Source: Brevundimonas intermedia (GTDB taxonomy: Bacteria; Pseudomonadota; Alphaproteobacteria; Caulobacterales; Caulobacteraceae). From it: 44,086 nucleotides of DNA. This document shows, one piece after another, positions 30,540-37,969 of this stretch. How positions within the stretch are numbered: the stretch's first letter is position 1; each line of letters starts with the position of its first letter. The notes under the pieces are model-generated. The model made no database searches. It was not told the origin of the DNA and was given only the letters and a program-made list of their open reading frames with translations. Both the position numbers and the translations under genes were made by a program. The DNA lies in the NCBI RefSeq assembly GCF_004614235.1, contig NZ_SPVH01000003.1, positions 1 through 44,086 on the forward strand, written 5' to 3'.

Positions 30540-30624
30540 GCCGCCTGGAGGTCGATCGACGGAGCGCCGCTGCGGCCCGAGCGGGGCTAAGGCGCGACGA
30601 AGGTTCCGAGGACCCTCGAGCTGA

Positions 30625-31203
30625 TCACTCAAGAGCGGCCCGGACAGCGGGCGTGTCGTCCAGCGCCTCGGACAGCTTGCGACGAGCCCGCGCCACGCGG
30701 GTCTCCACGGTCTTGATGGAGACACCCAGCATCCCGGCCGTTTCCGCCTGACTGCGCCCCTCGATCGCCGTCAGCAGAAGCGGAGCCTTGAGGTGCGGCG
30801 GCAGATGGCTCACAGCCTCGTTCAACCGCGCCAGCCTTGCGCTGGCATCCATCCGGTCATCCACCGCCTCGGCCCCGTCCGGCACGGACATGGCTTCCGG
30901 CGACGACAGGTCGACGCCGCCCCGGATGAGCCGCCGAACGAAGCGGCGACGGCTCCAGTCCCGGCATTTATTGAGTGCGATGGTCCGGATCCAGGCCTCG
31001 AAGGGTCGGACCGGGTCGTAGCGGCGAATGTTGATCCAGGCCGCCGCATAGGTGTCCTGCAACAGGTCCCAGGCGTCCTGTTCATCGCCGACATAGCGCC
31101 GGACGAAACGGAACAGAGAAGTCTTGGTCTGCCGCATCAACTCGCTGAAGGCCGCCCGGTCCCCGCCGGCGGCGCGGGCTGACAGGTCGTTGGGGCTGTC
31201 CAC
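30625..31203 (-). CDS. CnrH-like ECF sigma factor
   Basis: 192 aa from GTG 31203, 8 nt after the CnrX-like stop. A TTG start far upstream would run through the sensor gene and is rejected. Region 2: AFSELMRQTKTSLFRFVRR, EQDAWDLLQDTYAAAW and RPFEAWIRTIALNKCRDW. Region 4: LPPHLKAPLLLTAIEGRSQ, then MLGVSIKTVETRVARARRKL, the -35-binding helix-turn-helix. The gene order Y-X-H matches cnrYXH of Cupriavidus, where CnrH drives Co/Ni resistance. Here it should read the GAGGG-N16-CGTA promoters before copper genes. Confidence 0.88.
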   Translation of the reverse strand: MDSPNDLSARAAGGDRAAFSELMRQTKTSLFRFVRRYVGDEQDAWDLLQDTYAAAWINIRRYDPVRPFEAWIRTIALNKCRDWSRRRFVRRLIRGGVDLSSPEAMSVPDGAEAVDDRMDASARLARLNEAVSHLPPHLKAPLLLTAIEGRSQAETAGMLGVSIKTVETRVARARRKLSEALDDTPAVRAALE

Positions 31204-31211
31204 GCGGAACG

Positions 31212-31652
31212 CTAGCCTTCGTCGGGCGCGAGGGCCTCGACGATACGGTCGTCGAATACCTCGGCCTGGGCCGGCGTCAGAACGGACCGCATCTCGAAGA
31301 CGTGGGCGATCGTCTCCTTCTGCAAGGCGCCCATGGCGACGTGGAAATGGTCCACCGCCGCCTGGACCTGGGGACCGTCGCCGTCGCTCCGTGCGATCGC
31401 GCGCGCCAGTTCCTGATTGGCCGCGCGGACGTCCGCTTCGAGCGCGGGCCGGCGCGCGGCGAACCGGGCTTCGACTGCGTCGATGCGGGTCAGCTGGTCG
31501 GGCGAGAGCTTCAGGTCGTGGTGCACGATGTCGTGCAGGGATGGCGGTTCGCGCCGGCTCAGCACCCAGCTGGCGCTGATCCAAGTGCCCGCGCCGCTGG
31601 CGACCGCCGCCAGGACGGCCGTCAGGGCGATGGCCTGCCAGCCGCGCTTCAT
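31212..31652 (-). CDS. CnrX-like periplasmic metal sensor
   Basis: 146 aa with one N-terminal membrane anchor (about 7-31) and a helical periplasmic domain. The five ligands of the CnrX Ni/Co site are present: His40 and His44 (LHDIVHH), Glu61, His117 and Met121 (AHVFEM). Spacing equals that of CnrX His42/His46/Glu63/His119/Met123 with a constant offset of two. In CnrX, metal binding releases the anti-sigma factor's hold on CnrH. The gene overlaps the CnrY-like gene by 4 bp (ATGA). Confidence 0.85.
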   Translation of the reverse strand: MKRGWQAIALTAVLAAVASGAGTWISASWVLSRREPPSLHDIVHHDLKLSPDQLTRIDAVEARFAARRPALEADVRAANQELARAIARSDGDGPQVQAAVDHFHVAMGALQKETIAHVFEMRSVLTPAQAEVFDDRIVEALAPDEG

Positions 31653-31930
31653 CGGCCGGTTTCCAGTCTCACCAGAGGCGACAGGCCCGCGTCGACCGTG
31701 AAAATGGCCATCTCCCCGGCCGGTCTGGGGGCGGCGACCGCGCCGACGCCGCCTGCCGTCAGGCCGGTGACCAGGGCCATGGCGACGGCCCCCAAACGCA
31801 GTTGCGACGCGAGCCTTTCGCCGCGAAGCGCGTCGACCCGGCTCCAGACGAGCGGTTCGAGCCCGTCGAGCGACCGGCCCAAGGGCGTCGCCGCCGATCC
31901 GGCCAAAAGATCATCCAAATTACGCGCCAT
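31649..31930 (-). CDS. CnrY-like transmembrane anti-sigma factor
   Basis: 93 aa, ATG 31930. The cytoplasmic N-terminus (about 1-45) holds hydrophobic spots (LDDLLAG, LEPLVWSRV) like the short sigma-binding segment of CnrY. A membrane helix follows (about 46-67, LGAVAMALVTGLTAGG), then a short periplasmic tail that could meet the CnrX-like sensor. Sequence conservation in CnrY is low, so the call relies on size, topology and its place as first gene of the Y-X-H cassette. Confidence 0.75.
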   Translation of the reverse strand: MARNLDDLLAGSAATPLGRSLDGLEPLVWSRVDALRGERLASQLRLGAVAMALVTGLTAGGVGAVAAPRPAGEMAIFTVDAGLSPLVRLETGR

Positions 31931-31959
31931 CGAACACTCTCCTTGCGCCCCTAATCCCT

Positions 31960-31986
31960 ACTACGCCGAAACAAGCCAAATCCCTC
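31960..31986 (-). promoter_or_regulatory. Predicted ECF sigma promoter of the cnrYXH-like cassette (autoregulated)
   Basis: Minus-strand GAGGG (31986-31982), 16 nt, CGTAGT (31965-31960), 29 nt before the CnrY-like start. Its -35 element is back to back with that of the divergent promoter. Confidence 0.75.
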
Positions 31987-31990
31987 AAAC

Positions 31991-32017
31991 GAGGGGACGG
32001 CCTCCCCGGTGCGTAGT
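31991..32017 (+). promoter_or_regulatory. Predicted ECF sigma promoter of the DUF2231 operon
   Basis: GAGGG (31991-31995), 16 nt, CGTAGT (32012-32017), 29 nt before the DUF2231 gene. With the opposite promoter it forms the palindrome CCCTCAAACGAGGG (31982-31995). Confidence 0.75.
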
Positions 32018-32046
32018 TAGCAGAAGGGACGGGATGGGAGAGAACA

Positions 32047-32700
32047 ATGTCGATACGCAAACTTCTGTCGGGGATCGCCCTGGTGGTGGCGCTGTCTGTC
32101 AGCGCGCCCGCGTTCGCGCACGAGGATCATGACAAGCAGGCCGCGGCCCGTGCCCAGGCCGCCGCGCCGGCGGGCGCCGTGCCAGAAGGCGGCGTGATGG
32201 CCATGCCGGGGATGGCTATGGACATGGACCACGGGGCCATGACGGCGGACGAGGGTCCCAAGCCAATGCCCCAGCGCCTGTATCGCTGGCTCGGCGCCAT
32301 GCATCCCGCCGCCGTCCATTTCCCGATCGCGCTGTTCCTCGTCGCCGCGCTCCTCGAGATCGCCGCCCTGACGCTGCGTCGGCCGGTCCTGACCCAGGGC
32401 ACGCGGGTGATCATCGCCCTGGCGGCGATCTCCGCGGTCGCCGCGGTGGCGCTGGGATGGTTCGCTATGGGGCTGCCCGGGAAGGACGATGTGACTCACC
32501 TCTACCATCGGTGGCTCGGCACCTCGATCGCCGCGCTCGGCCTGCTGAGCTGGTGGGCGAAGGAACAATGGGTCCGCCGGCCGGGGCGCGGGCGCGAGCT
32601 GATCTACATCGGTCTTTTGACCGTGACCGCCGCCGCCGTGGTGGTCAACGGCCTGCTGGGCGGGATGCTGACCCATGGCATGAGGCATCTGATGTTCTGA
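32047..32700 (+). CDS. DUF2231-type membrane protein with a His/Met-rich N-terminus
   Basis: 217 aa, ATG 32047. The signal peptide ends near 24 (VSAPAFAHEDHD). An exported Met/His stretch follows (MAMPGMAMDMDHGAM, about 51-65). Then come four membrane helices beginning with the DUF2231 hallmark AMHPAAVHFPIALFLVAALL; His residues recur in THLYHRW and in the C-terminal LTHGMRHLMF. The family is uncharacterised and may bind haem or metal. It is the first gene of a four-gene operon under the copper-linked ECF promoter. Confidence 0.75.
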   Translation: MSIRKLLSGIALVVALSVSAPAFAHEDHDKQAAARAQAAAPAGAVPEGGVMAMPGMAMDMDHGAMTADEGPKPMPQRLYRWLGAMHPAAVHFPIALFLVAALLEIAALTLRRPVLTQGTRVIIALAAISAVAAVALGWFAMGLPGKDDVTHLYHRWLGTSIAALGLLSWWAKEQWVRRPGRGRELIYIGLLTVTAAAVVVNGLLGGMLTHGMRHLMF

Positions 32701-32796
32701 CGGCCTTGGGGTCCGTCGTCGCCCGAACGCCTCGTTCTTCATCTACTTCGCCGGACCGGGTTCTACTGCGGCCGCGGCAAACCAGGAGACTGCACC

Positions 32797-33351
32797 ATGA
32801 TGTTCCGTTCAGCACTCGCCGGATCGGCGGTCGCCGCCCTCCTCGCGACCTCCGGCCAAGCGCAAGCTCAATCACAGGCGCCGGCCCGCTCCCACGCCCC
32901 CGGCTCGGCCCATACGCCAGGCTCGGCGCACGCCCCCGGCGATGCGCAATCCGCTGACGAGGCCCAGGTCCGAGCGGTCGTCACCGCCTACAAGGACGCC
33001 ATCGAGCGGATGGACGTGTCGCAGACGCCGGCCCTGTTCTGGACCGACTCGGAGATCTTCGAGAACGGCGGCGTGGAGGGATCGTTCGCCTATTATCTGG
33101 AGCACCATCTCGGGCCCGAATTCGCCGATCTGGCCGGCTTCGACTTCCGCAACCACGAAATGAAAGTCGAGGTTGACGGCGACACCGCCTTCGTGAGCGA
33201 GACCTACACCTTCCACATCACCTTCAAGGACGGAGCCCGGGCCCCCATAGAGCGCCGCGGCGCCGCCACGAGCGTCCTGCGCAAGCGGGGTGACGAGTGG
33301 AGGTTCGACGTCTATCACTCCTCGGCCCGGCCCTTCCGCCCCGCCGCCTGA
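32797..33351 (+). CDS. Exported NTF2/SnoaL-like protein
   Basis: 184 aa, ATG 32797 with AGGAG upstream. The signal peptide is about 1-24 (ATSGQAQAQ). A low-complexity His/Pro/Ser stretch follows (about 30-50). An NTF2-like cone domain runs from about 55 to 180: EAQVRAVVTAYKDAIERMD, ALFWTDSEIFENGG, TYTFHITFKDG and DEWRFDVYHSSAR. Such domains bind small ligands or act as enzymes; nothing specifies a substrate here. It follows the DUF2231 gene by 96 bp. Confidence 0.75.
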   Translation: MMFRSALAGSAVAALLATSGQAQAQSQAPARSHAPGSAHTPGSAHAPGDAQSADEAQVRAVVTAYKDAIERMDVSQTPALFWTDSEIFENGGVEGSFAYYLEHHLGPEFADLAGFDFRNHEMKVEVDGDTAFVSETYTFHITFKDGARAPIERRGAATSVLRKRGDEWRFDVYHSSARPFRPAA

Positions 33352-33405
33352 TCGCGGCGGCGACCGTCATCGGCGGCCTCCAGATATCGCTCGCCAGAGG
33401 GACCC

Positions 33406-33876
33406 ATGAGATCGATGCCCACCCTTTCACGCCGTGCGTTTCTGGCCGCGGGGGCCGGCTCCGTCGCCGTCGCGGCCTGCGCTCCGGGCGCCCGTTCATC
33501 GACCGAGCTCGCGGTCTACAAGACCCCGACCTGCGCCTGTTGCACGGCCTGGGTGGATCACATGCGCGCCGCCGGCTTCAAGGCGCGGGTCAACGAACTC
33601 CCGAGCCTTCGCTCTATACGCAGCACCCAAGGCGTGCCCGAGGCGCTCGCCTCCTGCCACACGGCCATGATCGGCGGCTATGTCCTCGAGGGCCATGTGC
33701 CGGCCGAGGATGTCCGCAAGCTTCTGGCCGAACGTCCCGAGGCCGTGGGCCTCGCAGTGCCGGCGATGCCGCTGGGGTCTCCCGGCATGGAGACGCCAGA
33801 CGGCCAACGTGAGCCCTATGAGACCCTGCTGATCCTCAAGGGCGGCGGTACGCGCGTCTTCGCGCGTCACGGCTAG
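33406..33876 (+). CDS. DUF411 copper-binding protein, CopG-like
   Basis: 156 aa, ATG 33406. The N-terminus has a Tat-like SRRAFLAAGAG and a possible lipobox (VAAC, Cys25). The DUF411 core has KTPTCACCTAWVDHM with Cys43, Cys45 and Cys46, then ASCHTAMIGGYVLEGHVP with Cys84 and His97, and VPAMPLGSPGME. Characterised DUF411 member CopG of Pseudomonas is a thioredoxin-fold periplasmic protein that binds a copper cluster through such cysteines. A copper role in this operon is therefore well founded. Confidence 0.85.
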   Translation: MRSMPTLSRRAFLAAGAGSVAVAACAPGARSSTELAVYKTPTCACCTAWVDHMRAAGFKARVNELPSLRSIRSTQGVPEALASCHTAMIGGYVLEGHVPAEDVRKLLAERPEAVGLAVPAMPLGSPGMETPDGQREPYETLLILKGGGTRVFARHG

Positions 33877-33889
33877 GCGAGGCCCAGGG

Positions 33890-34612
33890 ATGAAGGTTCT
33901 CAAGCTCTCCACCCAGCTGCACAAATGGATTGCGCTCGTCGTCGGCCTTCAGGTCCTGTTCTGGGTCGGCGGCGGTCTGGTGATGACGGCCATTCCGATC
34001 GAGACGGTGCGCGGCGAACATCGGGCGGTTGACCTCAAGCCGAGCCCGCTGGAGCTCGGCGCGCTTCCGGCACTGAGCGAGATCGCGCGCCGAGCGGGCG
34101 TCGCGCCTGTCCAGGCGGAGCTTCACACGACGCCGCGGGGGGCGGCCTGGACCTTGAAGCCGGCGTCGGGCGAGCCAGTCGTCGTGTCCGCCGCGACCGG
34201 CCGGCCGTTCGGACCGATGTCGGCCGCCGACGCCTCGGCCTTCGCCAAGGGCGCGTACAAGGGCGAGGCGCGGGTTTCCGGCGCGGTTCTTCTGGCGACG
34301 GCGCCCGAGGAGACGGGACGCACCGGACCGCTGTGGCGGGTAGACTTCGCCGACCGCGAAAAGACGGCCTTCTACCTGTCGCCAGCGACAGGCGAAGTGG
34401 TGACGCGCCGCTCGGGCGTGTGGCGGATCTTCGACTTCTTCTGGCGACTGCACGTCATGGACTGGAACGACGGCGAGGACTTCAATCACCCCCTGATCAT
34501 CATCACTACCGCCTTGACCCTGAGCATTGTGATTTCGGGCTTCATCCTGCTGTGGATACGGATCTCCCGCGACCTGAAAATGGCGCGTGCGGTTCGCAAG
34601 CGGGAGCCATGA
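33890..34612 (+). CDS. PepSY-domain membrane protein
   Basis: 240 aa, ATG 33890, 13 bp after the DUF411 gene. Membrane helices lie at about 14-36 and 200-225, with a periplasmic PepSY-like domain between (AAWTLKPASGEPVVVSAATG; LWRVDFADREKTAFYLSPAT). FWRLHVMDWNDGEDFNHPL before the last helix resembles the His-containing segment of PepSY-type reductase-like proteins. Function is unknown; it may handle electrons or metal across the inner membrane. Its stop overlaps the start of the wrecked polyketide synthase gene (ATGA). Confidence 0.78.
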   Translation: MKVLKLSTQLHKWIALVVGLQVLFWVGGGLVMTAIPIETVRGEHRAVDLKPSPLELGALPALSEIARRAGVAPVQAELHTTPRGAAWTLKPASGEPVVVSAATGRPFGPMSAADASAFAKGAYKGEARVSGAVLLATAPEETGRTGPLWRVDFADREKTAFYLSPATGEVVTRRSGVWRIFDFFWRLHVMDWNDGEDFNHPLIIITTALTLSIVISGFILLWIRISRDLKMARAVRKREP

Positions 34613-34950
34613 GGCAGGCGACGGCTCGATCACAGGAAGCTCTGCCAAGAGACAACGACCGGACTTCACCACCGCGTCTCGCCGCCCTGACCACCGCCTG
34701 GCCGCCGCACATCCTGCGGCAAGAGGACGTCGCGGCCAACGGGGCCGAAATGTTCGCCACGACCCACGGCGGTTTCGAGCGGCTGGCGCCTATCTATCGA
34801 AACGCCTTGATCGACACACGGCATTCGTGCGTCCCAATGGACTGGTATCTGCAGCCGCACAGCTTCGCGGAGCGGAACGACCTGTTCCTGGAACACGCAG
34901 TCGCCCTGATGGCCGAGAGCACGACGAGCGCGCTGGAGCAAGCGGGGTGA
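34609..34950 (+). pseudogene. Type III polyketide synthase, N-terminal remnant
   Basis: 113 codons match the N-terminal quarter of the intact synthase at 6430-7482: PMDWYLQPHSFAER against PLDWYLTPRSWPER, and SALEQAG against AALDQAG. The frame stops right after this point, so the Cys, His and Asn catalytic residues are lost. The divergence shows a distinct paralogue, not a fresh copy. Its ATG overlaps the PepSY stop, so the intact ancestor belonged to the copper-induced operon. Confidence 0.8.
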
Positions 34951-35270
34951 TCGCGACCTTGGCCGGTTTTGGACCACTCGGATCATCACCTGCCCGGCGC
35001 GCCGCTAGTCCGATCCGGCCCTTCCGGGTCATTCGTCATCCCAACTACTGGATCGCATCTCTTGAGATCGCCATCCTGCCGCTGGTTTTCGGCCAGGTCT
35101 GGATAGCAGTGGTGTTCACCGCGCTTAATGCCATGCTGATCACCTGGCGGGTGCGGCTGGAGGATCGCGCTCTTGCCTATCAGGCCTGTGAGCCAGAACG
35201 ACCTGGATGCGAGGCGGGCCAGTCACCGACGATCAGGTCACGCGGTGCGAAATCTCGGTCAGAGCCCTGA
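34947..35270 (+). pseudogene. ICMT-family methyltransferase, C-terminal remnant with three single-base deletions
   Basis: The remnant begins at the equivalent of VIATLG in the intact ICMT gene. RHPNYWIASLEIAILPLVFG matches the HPNY region. Between 34961 and 35022 the reading frame shifts three times by one base. Restoring one base near 34961, 34990 and 35020 gives RFWTTRIITLPGAPLV and then SGPFRVIRHPNY, as in the intact copy. Thus a deletion joined the front of a synthase gene to the back of a methyltransferase gene, and point decay followed. Confidence 0.8.
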
Positions 35271-36504
35271 GACCGGTTCCGAAGCGGGCGATTGATGCCC
35301 GGTGCCGTTCCAGTTCTCCGTAGGGCAGATAGCGCACATTGAGATCGGCGATCCGGCTGAAGGCCGGACGTTGCAACTGCGCCCGCACATCGTTTTCGCG
35401 GCTGTCGGGAGCGACCAGGAAAAGGCCGGCGGAGATGTTTAGTTCGCCTGACAGGGCGAGGTCCAGCATTCGCACGACACCGGAGTAGATCGTGGTGGAA
35501 TGCTCGACCTCGAAGGCGGCCGCCACGCGGTCCGCGTCTCCCTCCAGCCAGAGTACGTCGATCAGCCGGATGGACTCGGCGCCTGGACCGTTCGCCAGCG
35601 ACGGCGGTAGTTGTTCTAGGCAGCCCTCGCTCAGGCGTGCGCCCTCGTGCTGGCGCCCGCGGTCATTGGACGCGATCCAGACCCTGTAGCCCAGCGCGCG
35701 ACCCAGATCACGGACCCAGGCCTGGATCTCTGTGTGGGTCCGGTCCGTCTCGCCCTGCTGGAGCGCGGTCTTCTCGAACTTGACCGCTTCGGCGCGCGCT
35801 TCGGCCAGCCGCGCGTCCCAGCCGCTGGCGGACAGACTCTCGTCGTCCAGGGGCGGCGCGGGATAACGGCCGGAGCCCACGTCGAACAGGAAGCCCGCGA
35901 TCGCCCCGAGATCGTTGGACAGAAGATCGCTGTAGCGAGCGTTGAGGGCCAAAATTCCTTGCCGCATCGCAAGGTAGTGCTCCCAGCTCCCGAGCTTGAC
36001 CTTTGATCCGGTGATCGCGTTGTAGCCGTTGACGATCGCGGTATTGAACGGCGAAACGTGGGTGGGATGGAGAAAATAGATCAGGTTGGCCACTGCAGGC
36101 CCGAGTCCCTTGATTCGGAGTTGGTCGATCGTGCGGATGCCCGCGAGAATTTCCGTTGCTGTCGAACAACAGCTGCAGTGATGCAGGAGCCGGCCGAAAG
36201 CGCGTTGATTGGCCGGGTTTTCGTAGATGTCCGGGATGCGAAGTTTGGGCTTCCAGAGGAAGGCATGGTCCGCGCCCTTGAAGATCTGCCGTTGTTCGGC
36301 CACCGAATGAACGATCGTCTCCAGCGACGACCCGCGATAGGCCACGCCGAACCGGCCTGCTTCGATCTCCTTGACGACCTGGCCGATGCCGCGACGGATG
36401 GAGCGGAAATTCTTCAGACGCTCGTCCCACAAGAACCAGGTCTGGTAGGTCGCAGCCGGGTCGCGCCGCCACTGTTCAATAAGATCACGAACTCGATCTG
36501 ACAC
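35233..36504 (-). CDS. Orphan protein with helix-hairpin-helix and restriction-endonuclease-like parts
   Basis: 423 aa from GTG 36504, which has GAGGGG 7 nt upstream; a TTG at 36519 is less likely. Residues about 125-165 resemble a DNA-glycosylase-type helix-hairpin-helix (IKGLGPAVANLIYFLHPTHV). The C-terminal third has a PD-(D/E)xK-like pattern: RLIDVLWLEGD, AAFEVEHSTTIYSGVVRMLD, where Asp and the Glu-x-Glu could be catalytic. Similar C-termini occur in proteins annotated as restriction-like nucleases. No methyltransferase partner is adjacent. A DNA-cleaving or defence role is inferred. Confidence 0.5.
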   Translation of the reverse strand: MSDRVRDLIEQWRRDPAATYQTWFLWDERLKNFRSIRRGIGQVVKEIEAGRFGVAYRGSSLETIVHSVAEQRQIFKGADHAFLWKPKLRIPDIYENPANQRAFGRLLHHCSCCSTATEILAGIRTIDQLRIKGLGPAVANLIYFLHPTHVSPFNTAIVNGYNAITGSKVKLGSWEHYLAMRQGILALNARYSDLLSNDLGAIAGFLFDVGSGRYPAPPLDDESLSASGWDARLAEARAEAVKFEKTALQQGETDRTHTEIQAWVRDLGRALGYRVWIASNDRGRQHEGARLSEGCLEQLPPSLANGPGAESIRLIDVLWLEGDADRVAAAFEVEHSTTIYSGVVRMLDLALSGELNISAGLFLVAPDSRENDVRAQLQRPAFSRIADLNVRYLPYGELERHRASIARFGTGLRALTEISHRVT

Positions 36505-36630
36505 GGCGCGCCCCCTCAATTCTTGAGCAGTCTAGGCGGGTCCAGGTCGCTGGGCCAACGGCCATTCGCAGCCGGTCCCAAGAGCGCGTGCGACGCACCT
36601 GGCTCCAGCGCGTTCGGCGCGCGCCAACGG

Positions 36631-37566
36631 CTACATCGCCATTTCCATGGCCGAGACCGGAGCCAGGGTTCCCATGATGGACACCAGGGCCAGCAGCCCC
36701 AGGGCGAGGAGGGTCTCCATCACCAAGCTGCGTTTCAGCCGTGAAATGGCGGGGCCAAGATACTCGGGATCGTCCAGGGCGCTGCCGAGGTGGGGCGTCA
36801 GATAAAAGCGGTTCGCGGCCGCCAGAACCAGCATGAGCGCGAAGAGCACGAGCTTGCCCGTCAACAGCAGACCGTAGGGCGTGCTCAAGAGGCCAGCGAT
36901 ACGATCGGGTCCGACCATGAACCAGCTGTTCACCAGTCCGCTCAGAACCAGGACGGCGACCGATGCGGTTCCGACGCCGGCAAATCCGTGAAGCGCTCGA
37001 TGAAGGATCCTGTCGCTATCAACCGTTTTTGACCGTCGCCCGAAGGTCAGGATAAGCAGCGCCGCGAGCGCGCCGAGCCACACCGCCGCCGCCCAGCTGT
37101 GCAAAATAGCGGCCGTCAGATGCACATAGCGCCCGGCGCCTTCGGTGGCCGCGCCGTGTCCCGTCCAGGCGAAGCTGGCGCCGACGATCAGACCGGCGAC
37201 GGCGACGAATCCCCACAGGCCGCGGGACGGCTTGTCTTGGATGAGCGCAAGAAGCGCGAGCAACGCGGCCAGCGTCCGGACGAGAAAGGCGGGTCCGAGG
37301 CTCGTGCCCGTGAGCATGAAGCCGAGCGTCGCCGGCTTGAGACCTTCAGTCAGCGAGCCCGCCATCACAGCGGTCTGGGCCGCGAAGGCGGCGGCGGAGC
37401 CTATGGCGACCACGGCCGCCGCGCTGACCAGCAAGGATCTCGTCCAGCCGAGGGCCACCGCGTCCGACCCGCGCAACCCGTAGAGGAGGAACAGCGGCGT
37501 CCCGAGCAGGACGACAGCGCCGCCGTACTGCGCGAGCCGGAGCAGGATGACCAGAACGTCGAGCAC
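36631..37566 (-). CDS. copD: CopD-family copper membrane protein
   Basis: 311 aa with about eight membrane segments, GTG start at 37566, 6 nt after the copC stop. Typical CopD features: TSLGPAFLVRTLAALLALL, FAWTGHGAATEGAGRYVHLTA with in-membrane His residues, LHSWAAAVWLGALAAL, and LLLTGKLVLFALMLVLAAANR. CopD works with CopC in copper passage across the inner membrane (uptake or supply to cuproproteins). The pair is under a predicted ECF promoter. Confidence 0.9.
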   Translation of the reverse strand: MLDVLVILLRLAQYGGAVVLLGTPLFLLYGLRGSDAVALGWTRSLLVSAAAVVAIGSAAAFAAQTAVMAGSLTEGLKPATLGFMLTGTSLGPAFLVRTLAALLALLALIQDKPSRGLWGFVAVAGLIVGASFAWTGHGAATEGAGRYVHLTAAILHSWAAAVWLGALAALLILTFGRRSKTVDSDRILHRALHGFAGVGTASVAVLVLSGLVNSWFMVGPDRIAGLLSTPYGLLLTGKLVLFALMLVLAAANRFYLTPHLGSALDDPEYLGPAISRLKRSLVMETLLALGLLALVSIMGTLAPVSAMEMAM

Positions 37567-37572
37567 GATGGG

Positions 37573-37935
37573 TCAGCGCACCGTGAAGGCGATGGCGCCG
37601 GTCATACGGTGGCCGTCTGCGGAGGCGGCGTGCCAGTTGAGGCTGTAGGCGCCGGCCGCGAGCGGTCGCGCCGTCCGTCCCGAAACGGTCATGCCGTCAT
37701 CGGAGACGGTGGTCGCGACCGGGAATTTGGCACCGGCGGCGTTCACGACCTCGAGGCCCGAGAAAGCGGGAACGACGCGTTCGCTGAAGGTGACCGTCAG
37801 CGAACGCGGCGAGGCGATGCTCGCGCTCGCCGCCGGGTTGGAGGCGACGACGCGCGCGTGGGCGGCAGCCTGCGTCGCCCCCAACAGCAGGGCGCCGACG
37901 GCGCCGACGACGGAAAGGATTTTGCGAGTGGTCAT
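37573..37935 (-). CDS. copC: CopC periplasmic copper-binding protein
   Basis: 120 aa, ATG 37935, signal peptide to about residue 25. The mature chain begins HARVVASNPAA, with the N-terminal His that binds Cu(II). The remaining Cu(II) site is in ASADGHRMTGAIAFTV (Asp-x-His). RSLTVTFSERVVPAFSGLEV is the usual CopC core. It delivers or buffers copper for CopD, encoded 6 nt downstream. Confidence 0.92.
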   Translation of the reverse strand: MTTRKILSVVGAVGALLLGATQAAAHARVVASNPAASASIASPRSLTVTFSERVVPAFSGLEVVNAAGAKFPVATTVSDDGMTVSGRTARPLAAGAYSLNWHAASADGHRMTGAIAFTVR

Positions 37936-37969
37936 AGGGAGGCTCCGAAACCAGAGGGGTTCAATGAGT

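Noticed and set aside
30625..31584. A 319-residue version of the ECF sigma factor
   Set aside because: The extra N-terminus starts at a TTG, runs through the sensor gene in another frame and has Arg/Pro-rich shadow composition. GTG 31203 gives a normal-length ECF factor.
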